DNA from: JAPLST01 sp964397565
GTDB taxonomy: Bacteria > Auribacterota > UBA3054 > JAPLST01
DNA: 64,000 bases
Reading direction: 5' to 3'
NCBI GenBank assembly: GCA_964397565.1
Contig: CAYNJC010000005.1
Span: 62,001 to 126,000 of the forward strand
The notes under the pieces were generated by a model that searched no databases, was not told the DNA's origin, and saw nothing but the letters and a program-made list of their open reading frames with translations. Below, piece by piece: positions 43,088-52,400 of the stretch (its first letter is position 1; each line of letters starts with the position of its first letter). A program made the translations under genes and the position numbers.

Positions 43088-43113
43088 AATTGTACAAATA
43101 CTGGCATAATTGT
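43082..43113 (+). promoter_or_regulatory. Direct repeat TGGCATAATTGT x2, candidate AraC-type operator
   Basis: Identical 12-mers at 43082-43093 and 43102-43113, start-to-start 20 bp (about two helical turns), typical of AraC-family half-site spacing. The first copy contains the ATG CCA start of the regulator gene on the minus strand. Confidence 0.65.
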
Positions 43114-43115
43114 TA

Positions 43116-43160
43116 TAGACAAAGCGACCCGCATATGCTATCATACCGCCATGATAGCAT
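43116..43160 (+). promoter_or_regulatory. Promoter of the GspK/ABC operon with overlapping inverted repeat
   Basis: TAGACA (43116-43121), 17 bp, TATCAT (43139-43144). A perfect inverted repeat ATGCTATCAT-ACCGCC-ATGATAGCAT (43135-43160) covers the -10 box and presumed start site, so a repressor could bind here. Confidence 0.6.
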
Positions 43161-43242
43161 AACGGCGCTGTGCCTTGGCCTATTGTAACAATTACCGCCT
43201 GGGTATGCAACTGACCGGTGGTTGACAAGGAGATTCATACCA

Positions 43243-43281
43243 ATGTACCGTGCGGCGCACCGGACAACACTGACCCCTTGA
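43243..43281 (+). CDS. 12-codon leader ORF coupled to the GspK-like gene
   Basis: AAGGAG at 43227-43232 is the only good Shine-Dalgarno in the leader. It is followed 10 bp later by ATG 43243, encoding MYRAAHRTTLTP and a TGA that overlaps the next ATG (TGATG, 43279-43283). This arrangement predicts translational coupling of the large gene to a tiny leader peptide. The peptide is arginine/threonine-rich, but too short to assign a function. Confidence 0.45.
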   Translation: MYRAAHRTTLTP

Positions 43282-46200
43282 TGCACCCTTTTGCGTTTTA
43301 TAGGCGCGGACCGCGCCGGCGCGGTGTCGCGCTGATTGCCGTGCTGTCGGTGCTGGTGATCCTGGCCTTGTTGGCCGCCACGTTTGCCGTGTTGATGAAC
43401 ATGGAAATGCAGCAGAGCGCGGTGGACCAGAGCGCGCTCCAACTGGGCTTGCTACTGCGCGCCGGCACTGAACACGCCAAGGCGCTGCTGACGGCGCCGG
43501 AGCTGCAGGCCAGCGTCCGCGCGCTGCGCATGCAGGCCAACGGCGAGCCCCGCGCACAGGACTGGGTCTATGTCGACAATACCGTGGGTGAAACGATTGG
43601 ACGCTATCAGCTGGTCATCGAAGATGAAGCCGCCAAGGCGAACATCAATACGGCGGCACGCGTGGACGACAGTCCGGGCAGCGGCTGGGACACCAGCGAG
43701 CTCAATCTGGCGCGCGCCCTGGCCCTCAGTCCGGAGCGCGTGCGCGCGCTGGTCGCGTATCGCTATGGCGTCAACGGCGTGCCGGGCGCGCGCGGCGATG
43801 ACGACCACAACAACGCCGTGCTGATGGCCGATGGTCTGGACAACAATGCCAACGGCGTGATTGACGAGGATGACGAGGGCGTGGACGACCCGCGCGAGTA
43901 TAAGCCCGCCCAGTTGCAGGGCGATGACCGCTGCTTCAGCTCATTGAGCGAGATGTTTCCCTTGCTGTTTGGGAACACCCGCGCCTTGGCCAACGCCAAT
44001 CGCATCCGGCATGAGCTGCTGCGGCGCGCGACGATTTACGCCGTCGATGAAGCCGGCTCGCCCACCTTGCCGCTCGACACGGCGGCCGACGTCAACTGCA
44101 TGAATGCGCGGCAATGGCGCGCGCTGATCACCAAGGCCAATTGGCGCAAGCCTTTTGAGCCCAATCCAATCAATCAGGCGCGCTTGGCCGCCAATGTGGT
44201 GGACTATTATGACGAGAACCACGTCTTGTCCACCTTGGGCAGCGAGTATGGCGTCGAAGCCGTCTGCTTCAATGAAGTGATGGCTAACGACGCGTCGTAT
44301 TGCGTGCACACCGACATGCTGGCCGCCGAACCGAGCCACGCCTGGCTCAAACCCGGCGAAATGCGCAAACGCTATGGCAGCAGTGATGACGAACGCATGT
44401 TTTATCGGGTCAACACCATTTACGATTGCGTCCCGGATGATCTGCCCTCGCGCGGCTGGTACAGTCCGTGCAACGACTTTCTGTCCTTGTACAACTTGGA
44501 CCCGCGCTTGGCCTGGCGCGTCAACCATGATGGCGTTGGCGGCAGCAGCCTGCACATCTCGGGCGGCCGCGTGTCCATCACCATGCCCAGCGCGCCGGGC
44601 CCGAATGGCACGACGCCCAAGCTGACGGCCTGGGCAACGCCGAAGCCCGTCGACTTGCCCGGCGGCAAAGCATGGTGCCGCTGGAAAACGCCGACGGCCG
44701 CCGGCGGCGGCACGTACATTTGCGGCAGCGACAGCGACTGGACCAAGTATTACGACGAAGTGCTGAAAGTGCTGGGCAAAGTCGGCAAGCGCAATGGCCA
44801 GCGGCCGCAGTTGCCGGCCAACTTCTTTGCCAACACGGAAGTGATGATTTACACCTGGCCGATCACCGGCGGCGGCCAAGTGCGCCGCGAGACCTCGAAA
44901 GCGATCGGCTGTTTTCGCATCACCAGCGGCGACGAAAAGCAGATCACCTTTGACGCGCAAGATGTCAATGGCGGCGGCTCGTTCAAGACCTTGCTGGAAG
45001 CGGCCGGCATGTCGAATGAGTTTTATGATCTCAGCCTGACCATGCGCTCGTGGGGTAATCGGTCCTTTATCGGCCTCTCGCCCAAGGCCAATCAAATGAT
45101 CCTGCTGCGCGCGCGCCAGCCGATTGCCAATCGCTATTACAAAATCATCATTGGGCGCCCGGCCTTCGGCACCTACAATGATTCGTATCCCAATCGTCTG
45201 GGCGTCTCCGGCGATGTGAGTGGCGCCTTCACGGACGACGAGACGTATACGCGCCGCTGGCTCTACAATGACGGCCAGCCGGTGCGCACCAAGGCCGGTG
45301 GCTGGATGGATCTGCTGCTCACGTCGTCCGACGAAGTGGAGCGCAACAAGGTTGACCAACTGATCACGTATGTGCGCGTCGTGGCGCCCGAAGTGGTGGA
45401 AATGTACAATGCCTCGGCCACCCCCGTGGCGCTGGCCAACTGGCGGGTGGTGTGCAACACCGGCAGTCTGGCGACCGAGATTGGTCAAATTCAACATGTC
45501 ACGTACTACGATGGCGCGCAGGGCCGCATGGTGGACGATTACAACCCGCAAGTGCTGCCCAACAGTCATTTTTACCTGGTCAACGATGCCACCCTGTTTG
45601 ACGACTGGTATGGCGATGCCAGCGGCACGTGGGGCAACCGCGCCAGCGAGCAAGTACCCGTCTTTCAAATGGACCAGGACAACTGGGGCATCTCGTTCAA
45701 AATCCAACGCACGGAGAACCGGCCGTACGTCGGGATGGTCTTCACGCTCGAGGGTGCCCAAGCCATTGAGCGCGACAAGATGGATCTCGAAGTCGTCAAA
45801 TTTGTTGACAAGGAGGGCGCCGGCACCAAAGAGTCGTGGGATGGGGTCTTTGCGCCCATCGTCGGCGAAAAGATGAAGATGGTGTCCAAGGGTGAAATCG
45901 TCACCGACAACATCGGCAGCTTTGATGTCATCTACAAGAATACATTGGCTGGCAAGACGATGATGATCATAGGCCTGCCGCACGCCGGTGGCATCGTCAG
46001 TTTGACCTTGAAGGACCAATACCGCCAGGTCTGCGCCCGCACGGTTGATTACGGCCAGCTTGATCCGCAGGATTTGGACTGCAGCACGGAAAAGGAAGAC
46101 CCCACCAAGATCGTCTGGACGCGGCGCACCACGCCGACTATCGGCGGCACGGATCAGCAAGCCATAAATCGGGCCATGCGCCTGCGGCGGGACACCCGTT

Positions 46201-47456
46201 TTTTCATCAAAAACGGGGCGTATGGCAGTGTCGGCGAGTTGCGCCGCGTAACCGCCGGCGGGCCGTTTCAGCGCCTCGGCATTGGCAGCGGCGGGGCCGA
46301 GTCGTCCTTCGCTATTGCGTCCTTGGCCGATGCCACCGCCTGTTCGCACCTGCGCCTCGAGGCTTGTGCCGGCACCGTGACCATGAGTGGCTGGCGGGAC
46401 GCGATCGACACCGTCCGCAACGCCAGTTCGCGCAGTGTGACCGGCACGCGTGGCAATTGGGAAGTGAATCAGTGGGTCGGCCAGCGGGTGCGCTTCCTGA
46501 CCGGCCCGCTGCGCGGCGAGGTGTTTGGCGTTTTTGGCAATTCCGACCGCACCCTCGGACTCGCGCCTCAAGCCACCGGCGGCGCGCCGCTGTCCTCGCC
46601 CAGCCGCCGCACGCTGCAACCGCAGGCGGGTGATCAATTCGCCCTCGGGCCCGGCTATCTCAGCGCTTTCTGCTATGCGCGCAACAACAACCAAAAAGGC
46701 GAATGGCTCTGGAAGCGCGCCGTGCCCGCCCGCGGGCAGTATCACCTCTACTTGCACGGCTTGAACGACCGCATTCGCACCACCGAGTTTATTGAGGAAA
46801 ACCGCAATGCGGCGCTGGATGTGGACGTCTGGAACTGGACCGCCAACCGTTTCGACCCGCTCTGCCGGCGCGCGCGCTATGGCAAGGACGACGCGCTGTA
46901 TGCCGGCGTGATCACACCCGACCACGTCTCGCCTGATGGTGATTTCCGGCTGCAATTGGTGGCCAGCGATGTTACCATGGTGGATCCCGAAGAACGCCGC
47001 GCAGGCGAGACTATCAGCGACTATGCCTGGTTCAATTACGCCGTGATCACGCCCGTGCCGGTGCCGGGGCGGGTTAACATCAACACCGCGCCCGCGCGCC
47101 TGCTGGCCAGCGTGCCCGGCATCACGCCGACCCTGGCGCAGAACATCGCCGACGGCATCGACACCAGCGGCGCGGCGCGCCTGAAGCCCTACCGCGCCTT
47201 GGGCGATGTGCTGGCCGTGCGCGGTATGACGCCGGGTATTTTCGAGCGCTGCGCCAATCTGCTGTGCACCGCGTCGTCGGTCTTCACCGTTGACGTCGAA
47301 GCGCAGATGTTTCCGCGCGGCCGCGTGCGCACGCCGGCGGACGCGGCCACCGCGCCGGTGACGGCCGCACGGCATCAGCGCGTGGTCTTGCAGCGCGCCT
47401 GGAACAGCACCCCGTATCCCGTCGTGCGTGAACGCGAACAACACCTGGCCGAATAA
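43281..47456 (+). CDS. Giant GspK-like type II secretion/pilus minor pseudopilin
   Basis: 1391 residues from ATG 43281, coupled to the leader ORF; an in-frame GTG at 43218 without RBS is an alternative. Type IV pilin-like N-terminus RRGVALIAVLSVLVILALLAATFAVLM. GspK features are QDWVYVDNTVGETIGRYQLVIEDEAAKANINTA and, at the end, a helix-hairpin-helix (PGRVNINTAPARLLASVPGI, TLAQNIADG). Around residue 187 is a Ca-loop-like DGLDNNANGVIDEDDEG, and around 695-730 a lamin-tail-like segment (VVEMYNASATPVALANWRV). Normal GspK is about 300-350 residues, so roughly 1000 residues are inserted. First gene of an eight-gene operon. Confidence 0.83.
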   Translation: MHPFAFYRRGPRRRGVALIAVLSVLVILALLAATFAVLMNMEMQQSAVDQSALQLGLLLRAGTEHAKALLTAPELQASVRALRMQANGEPRAQDWVYVDNTVGETIGRYQLVIEDEAAKANINTAARVDDSPGSGWDTSELNLARALALSPERVRALVAYRYGVNGVPGARGDDDHNNAVLMADGLDNNANGVIDEDDEGVDDPREYKPAQLQGDDRCFSSLSEMFPLLFGNTRALANANRIRHELLRRATIYAVDEAGSPTLPLDTAADVNCMNARQWRALITKANWRKPFEPNPINQARLAANVVDYYDENHVLSTLGSEYGVEAVCFNEVMANDASYCVHTDMLAAEPSHAWLKPGEMRKRYGSSDDERMFYRVNTIYDCVPDDLPSRGWYSPCNDFLSLYNLDPRLAWRVNHDGVGGSSLHISGGRVSITMPSAPGPNGTTPKLTAWATPKPVDLPGGKAWCRWKTPTAAGGGTYICGSDSDWTKYYDEVLKVLGKVGKRNGQRPQLPANFFANTEVMIYTWPITGGGQVRRETSKAIGCFRITSGDEKQITFDAQDVNGGGSFKTLLEAAGMSNEFYDLSLTMRSWGNRSFIGLSPKANQMILLRARQPIANRYYKIIIGRPAFGTYNDSYPNRLGVSGDVSGAFTDDETYTRRWLYNDGQPVRTKAGGWMDLLLTSSDEVERNKVDQLITYVRVVAPEVVEMYNASATPVALANWRVVCNTGSLATEIGQIQHVTYYDGAQGRMVDDYNPQVLPNSHFYLVNDATLFDDWYGDASGTWGNRASEQVPVFQMDQDNWGISFKIQRTENRPYVGMVFTLEGAQAIERDKMDLEVVKFVDKEGAGTKESWDGVFAPIVGEKMKMVSKGEIVTDNIGSFDVIYKNTLAGKTMMIIGLPHAGGIVSLTLKDQYRQVCARTVDYGQLDPQDLDCSTEKEDPTKIVWTRRTTPTIGGTDQQAINRAMRLRRDTRFFIKNGAYGSVGELRRVTAGGPFQRLGIGSGGAESSFAIASLADATACSHLRLEACAGTVTMSGWRDAIDTVRNASSRSVTGTRGNWEVNQWVGQRVRFLTGPLRGEVFGVFGNSDRTLGLAPQATGGAPLSSPSRRTLQPQAGDQFALGPGYLSAFCYARNNNQKGEWLWKRAVPARGQYHLYLHGLNDRIRTTEFIEENRNAALDVDVWNWTANRFDPLCRRARYGKDDALYAGVITPDHVSPDGDFRLQLVASDVTMVDPEERRAGETISDYAWFNYAVITPVPVPGRVNINTAPARLLASVPGITPTLAQNIADGIDTSGAARLKPYRALGDVLAVRGMTPGIFERCANLLCTASSVFTVDVEAQMFPRGRVRTPADAATAPVTAARHQRVVLQRAWNSTPYPVVREREQHLAE

Positions 47457-47493
47457 TGCCGCACCCTGCCGCCGGCCAGCGCCGCCCTAGCTC

Positions 47494-49440
47494 ATGACGT
47501 CTACCGCGCGCACTGTCCGCTCTCCGCACACCGCCATCGCGCGCCGCATGGTCACCGTGCGCGCGGTGGCGATTGCCTGCGCGCTGATGCCGTTGCTGTC
47601 GTTGTGGGTGGTCGAGTCCGAGCTGGTCTGGTACTCGGGCCATTCCACCGCCATCTCGCTCTTTTCGCATGTGGTGACGCCGTTGTTCCTGCTGGCATTG
47701 CTGAATCTGCTGGTGGCACGGCGCTGGCCGCGCGTGGCGCTGGCGCCCGGCGAGTTGATGACCATCTATGTCATGTGGTCCGTCGCCGGCACGCTTTGCA
47801 GCCATGATCTGCTGCAAGTCCTCCTGCCGCTGATCTCGTTCCCCACCCATTACGCCAATCCGCAGAACCGCTGGGCAGAAAATATCCTGCCATTTGTGCG
47901 CCCGTGGGCGCTGGTCACCGATGCCGAAAGCACCGCCGCCATCGCGGTCGGCAATGCCTCGATCTACCAGTGGTCCATCCTCAAAGCTTGGCTGCGCCCG
48001 CTTTGCTTCTGGTCGCTCTTCCTCATGACGCTGATGGCCGCCCTGCTCTTCATGGTGAGTTTGTTCCGCCAGCCGTGGACCGAAAAAGAACGCCTCAGCT
48101 TCCCGGTCATTCAAATCCCCTTGATGATCGCCACCCGGCTGGGCGAGCTGCTGCGCAACCGCCTGTTTTGGTGCGGCTTTGGCATGGCCGCGTTCATTGA
48201 TTTGCTGAACGGCATCAGCGCGCTGTATCCGGCCGTGCCGTCCATTCCCGTCATTAATGTCTTCCGCTTTGCCGATTATTTCACCGAGCGACCATGGAAC
48301 GCGCTGGTCGGCACAGAGCTGAACCTGTACCCGTTTGCCATTGGCTTCGCCTTTCTGCTGCCCACGGATCTGGCCTTCAGTTGCTGGTTTTTCTTCTTGC
48401 TGTTCAAACTGCAATTGGTGCTGACCGCCGCGCTGGGCATGCAAGAACTGCCCGGCTTCCCCTTCCCGGCCGAACAAAGCGCAGGTGGCTACATCGCCCT
48501 GGGGCTGCTGGCCATCTGGCTGGCGCGCCGCCATTTTGCCGGCGTCGTGCGCACCGTCCTAGGCCGGCCCGGCGGCGTGGACGAATCGCGCGAACCCATG
48601 CGCTATCGCACCATGCTGCTCGGGTTTGTGCTGGCGTTCATGCTGCTGGTCGCCTACGGCATGGCCTTGGGCGCCAGCATGGGCTTGATGATGGTCTTCT
48701 TTGCCATCTTCTTTTTGTATGCGCTGGCGATCAGCCGCATGCGCGCCGAGCTCGGCCCGCCGGCCCACGATTTGCATTTTTCCGGGCCCGAGCTGTTGAT
48801 CAACAATGCGATCGGCACCAGCCACATCAGCAAGCCCGACCTAGGCGTGTTCACCTTGTTCTATAGCTTCAATCGCGCCTATCGCGCGCACTTCGCGGCC
48901 CACGGCATGGAGGCCTACAAAATCGCGCAAAGCACAAAAATCACGGCGCGCTCGATGATGGTCGCCATGCTGATTGCCCTGGTGACCGGCCTGGTGTCCA
49001 GTCTCTGGGCGCTGCTGCACGCGCTGTATCTGCACGGCTACAGCGGCAAGCCGACCAGCGGCATGGCGGCCGAAGCATGGACACGCATGGAAAGCTGGGT
49101 GAGCATGCCGGAAGGCGCGCGCGTTCCGGCCACGATTGCCACGCTGGTAGGCGTGCTGCTTACCTTCGCGCTGGGCGCCCTGCGCACCCAATTCACCTGG
49201 TGGGTCTGGCACCCGGTCGGGTATGTCACCTGCTCGTCGTGGTCCATGAACAAATTGTGGGCCTGCTTGTTCATCGCTTGGGCGGTGAAGGCGCTGGTGA
49301 CCCGCTATGGCGGCGCGAAGGCGTACCAATATATCCTGCCGTTTTTTGTCGGCCTGCTGCTGGGCGAGTTTTGCGTCGGCAGTTTCTGGTGTACCTTGGG
49401 CGCCCTGCTTAAAATGCAAGTCTACCAGTTCTGGGGCTGA
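47494..49440 (+). CDS. Polytopic membrane protein, DUF6785/DUF6784-like
   Basis: 648 residues with about 12-14 hydrophobic helices. Recognisable stretches: VALAPGELMTIYVMWSVAGTLCSHDLLQVLLPLIS at the start, EKERLSFPVIQIPLMI, and ARMRAELGPPAHDLHFSGPELLINN in the second half (DUF6784-like). These proteins are found in PVC bacteria beside ABC/FtsX genes; function unknown, possibly distantly related to oligopeptide (OPT) transporters. Starts 37 bp after gspK-like gene and ends 2 bp before the next. Confidence 0.75.
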   Translation: MTSTARTVRSPHTAIARRMVTVRAVAIACALMPLLSLWVVESELVWYSGHSTAISLFSHVVTPLFLLALLNLLVARRWPRVALAPGELMTIYVMWSVAGTLCSHDLLQVLLPLISFPTHYANPQNRWAENILPFVRPWALVTDAESTAAIAVGNASIYQWSILKAWLRPLCFWSLFLMTLMAALLFMVSLFRQPWTEKERLSFPVIQIPLMIATRLGELLRNRLFWCGFGMAAFIDLLNGISALYPAVPSIPVINVFRFADYFTERPWNALVGTELNLYPFAIGFAFLLPTDLAFSCWFFFLLFKLQLVLTAALGMQELPGFPFPAEQSAGGYIALGLLAIWLARRHFAGVVRTVLGRPGGVDESREPMRYRTMLLGFVLAFMLLVAYGMALGASMGLMMVFFAIFFLYALAISRMRAELGPPAHDLHFSGPELLINNAIGTSHISKPDLGVFTLFYSFNRAYRAHFAAHGMEAYKIAQSTKITARSMMVAMLIALVTGLVSSLWALLHALYLHGYSGKPTSGMAAEAWTRMESWVSMPEGARVPATIATLVGVLLTFALGALRTQFTWWVWHPVGYVTCSSWSMNKLWACLFIAWAVKALVTRYGGAKAYQYILPFFVGLLLGEFCVGSFWCTLGALLKMQVYQFWG

Positions 49441-49442
49441 CC

Positions 49443-52400
49443 ATGCGCCGGACATTATGGCTCATCGCCGCCGTGGCGGGCATGCTGCTGACTGTGCTAG
49501 TGGTCGCGCGCTGCAACCGGCCGCGCGTTGCAACGCTCGCGGCGCTGACCGGCGTGCAGAATATGGATTTGGACATGGCGCGCGTGCAGGCCGACGTGAC
49601 GGCCTTGACCCGCGCACCCTCGCGGCTGACCGGCTCGCCGGGCGAACGCGCCGCCCGCACACATATTGTCCGCAGCCTGCGCGCCATCGGCGCGCGCAGC
49701 ATCACGCTACAAAAGTTCCGTGTGCCGGTGCCGGTCACGCGCATGGCCGCGCTCGAGGTGCGCCGCCCTGGCGCGCCGCCCGTCAGCGTGCCCGTCCATC
49801 CCTTGTGGCCCAACCTGGCGCGCACCTGCCAGACGCCACCCGCCGGGCTGACCGGCATGCTGGTCTATGCCGGCGCCGGTAGTGAGGAGGAGTTGCGCCG
49901 GAAACCCATTCGGGATGCCATCGTCGTGCTCGACTGGGACGCCGACCTGACCTGGCTGAGCGTGCCTGAATTCGGCGGCCGCGCCGTCGTCTTCCGCGGC
50001 GTGCGGCCCGCCTCGCGCACACTGGCGCAACGCAAATACCTGACCGTGCCGGCCGACATTCCGCGCTATTACGTGGCCGCCGCCGATGTCGCCGCGCTTG
50101 ACGCCCTGATGGTTCCCGGCGCCACCGCCCGCGTGCGCTGCGACGTCGCGTGGGAGCAGGCGGCCACCGCCAACGTGCTGGCCAAGCTTTGTGACGGCGC
50201 CACCAACGCCGCCGCCACCGATGCGGATCAAGCGCCGCTGGTACTGCACGCGTATTATGACAGCATCAGCGTCGTGCCCGACCGGGCGCCCGGCGCGGAG
50301 CAAGCGTGCGGCGCGGCGCTCTTGCTCGAGCTCGCGCGCCAGCTCGTCGCGCAGCCGTCGCCGCGGCCCGTCTATGTGCTCTTCACCAGCGGGCATGGCC
50401 AGGCCCTCGCCGGCATCACCCACTTCGTCCAGGGCGTCCGCGGCGGCGCCACTATCCGCCCCGGCCTGATGATCGGCCTGGATATTTCCTCGTGCGCCAG
50501 CACCTTCGGCGTCTTCACCCTCGGCCAATTCCGGCCGCAAAACGAAGCCTTCGTCACCCATAAATACAGCACGCTGGGCCGCGAATTGTTCAGCATGGCC
50601 CAACGCTGCGGCCAGCCGGCGGATACCAACGCGCTGCTCTTGCCGTCGTTTGTCGATGGCATCAACTCCAGTTCCGGCCGCGGCTGGTGGACGTATTTCC
50701 CCTACATGAATCCGATGGAAGGCGAAGTGGCCAACCTGGCTGGCCTGCCCAGCATCACCTTTGCCACGGTCAACGACAACCGCTCGTTCATTGACACGCC
50801 CGACGACACGCCCGCAAATCTCCGCCCCGATTTGCTCGCGCGCCAGCTCACCACGGCGGGCGGCACGCAGGCCGGCCTGGTGCGCCTCGTCGCCGCGCTC
50901 ACCCGCTGGCAGGGTCCGTTTCTCAGTTCGCCGGTTGACGACAATTGGTGCAGTGTCAGCGGCCGGGCCGTCTGGCTCGATCAGCAGCGCGACTATGCGC
51001 CCAATCAGCCGCTGGCCCAGGCCATGGTGTTTCTCAAGCAGGGTGACGGCGCCAAATATTTCTGCGGCACGCGCGGCATGGTGTCGGTCATGACGGATGC
51101 CCGCGGCCGGTTTGTCATTCCCGGCCTGCGCAAATTGAACTTTCTGGATTTGAACCCCACCGCCGCCACGCCGCCGCAGGGCGTGCTCGAAGCCTACGCC
51201 GCCGCCGCACCCGCGTTCCTGGCCGCCAATCCGGAAGCCGGCGCGCGCTACCAAGCCATGGCCGGCGGCGCCACCAATGCGCTCGTGGCCGACGGCGCCG
51301 TCCTGTTCGCGCTCGACATGGCCCGCCCGGATGATTATCCCTGGGCCTTTCGCGCGCTGGGCGCCGAGGAGCATATCAACTTGGTGCTGTTCCCCTGCGG
51401 CACCGTCACGCTCAGCGGCCTGACGGATCCGCGCAGCTATGTGCCGCTCTCCGACCTGCGCGTCATGGAAGCGGCCACCAAGAGCCCGCCGTTTCAATTC
51501 GGCGCCAGCATGTCGGACTTGGCCGGGCGCGATCCGTCGGAGAATATCGCCACCGTCTGGACCCAGCCCACGCTGCGCATTCTCCTCACTGGCGGCGTCG
51601 GCTTCCAAGGCCGGCGCTTGATGCTGATCAACAACACGCCCGCCGCACCCGAGGGCAAGGGCTTTGTCTTGGCCGAACTGAAAACGCTGCCATCCATGGT
51701 GCTGCAATGCGCCCGCGACATGTGGAACATTGACGCCAGCCGCATGCAAAAGCTGACCCGCAACGGGGTCAACAATCCGCGCGTGTCCGCCCACCACGCC
51801 GAGGCGGCGGCCCTGCTGCGCGATGCCGCCGCGGCCTTGGCCCGCCTTGATTACGCCGGCTACCGCATCGCCGCCGAGCGCGGCTGGGCGATCGAAGGCC
51901 AGGCGTACACCGAGACCATCGGCATGGTCAACAATATGATTCACGGCGTCCTGTTCTACCTGGCGCTGCTGCTGCCCTTGTCCTATTGTGTCGAACGCCT
52001 GCTGATCGCGTCGGAAACAATCATGCGGCGCATCAACTGGATCGGCGCCATTTTCGCCACCAGCTTCGGCATTCTGGCGCTGGTGCATCCGGCCTTCCGT
52101 TTCACCCTGACGCCCTTGCTGGTGCTGCTGGCATTTGTCATTTGTGCGATGGTCATCACCGTTGGCGTGCTGATCGTCGGCCGCGTGGACGCGCTGCTGC
52201 AGGCGCGCAAGCAGGCGGCCGGCGGACGCCATGACGACCAGTATCGCCGCGCCGGCGTGGCGGTGCGCGCCCTCGACCTGGGCATGTCCAACATCCGCCG
52301 CCGGCCCCAGCGCGGCCTGCTCACCGGGCTGACCGTTGTGGTGGTCACGTTCATTCTGCTGTCATTCACCTCGCTCGTGCCGGTCGTCAGCATTTCGCGC

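Noticed and set aside
43941..47444. 1167-codon open frame antisense to the GspK-like gene
   Set aside because: It is a shadow of a well-supported gene in GC-rich DNA; its translation is low-complexity in Gly/Ala/Arg and shows no family motif.
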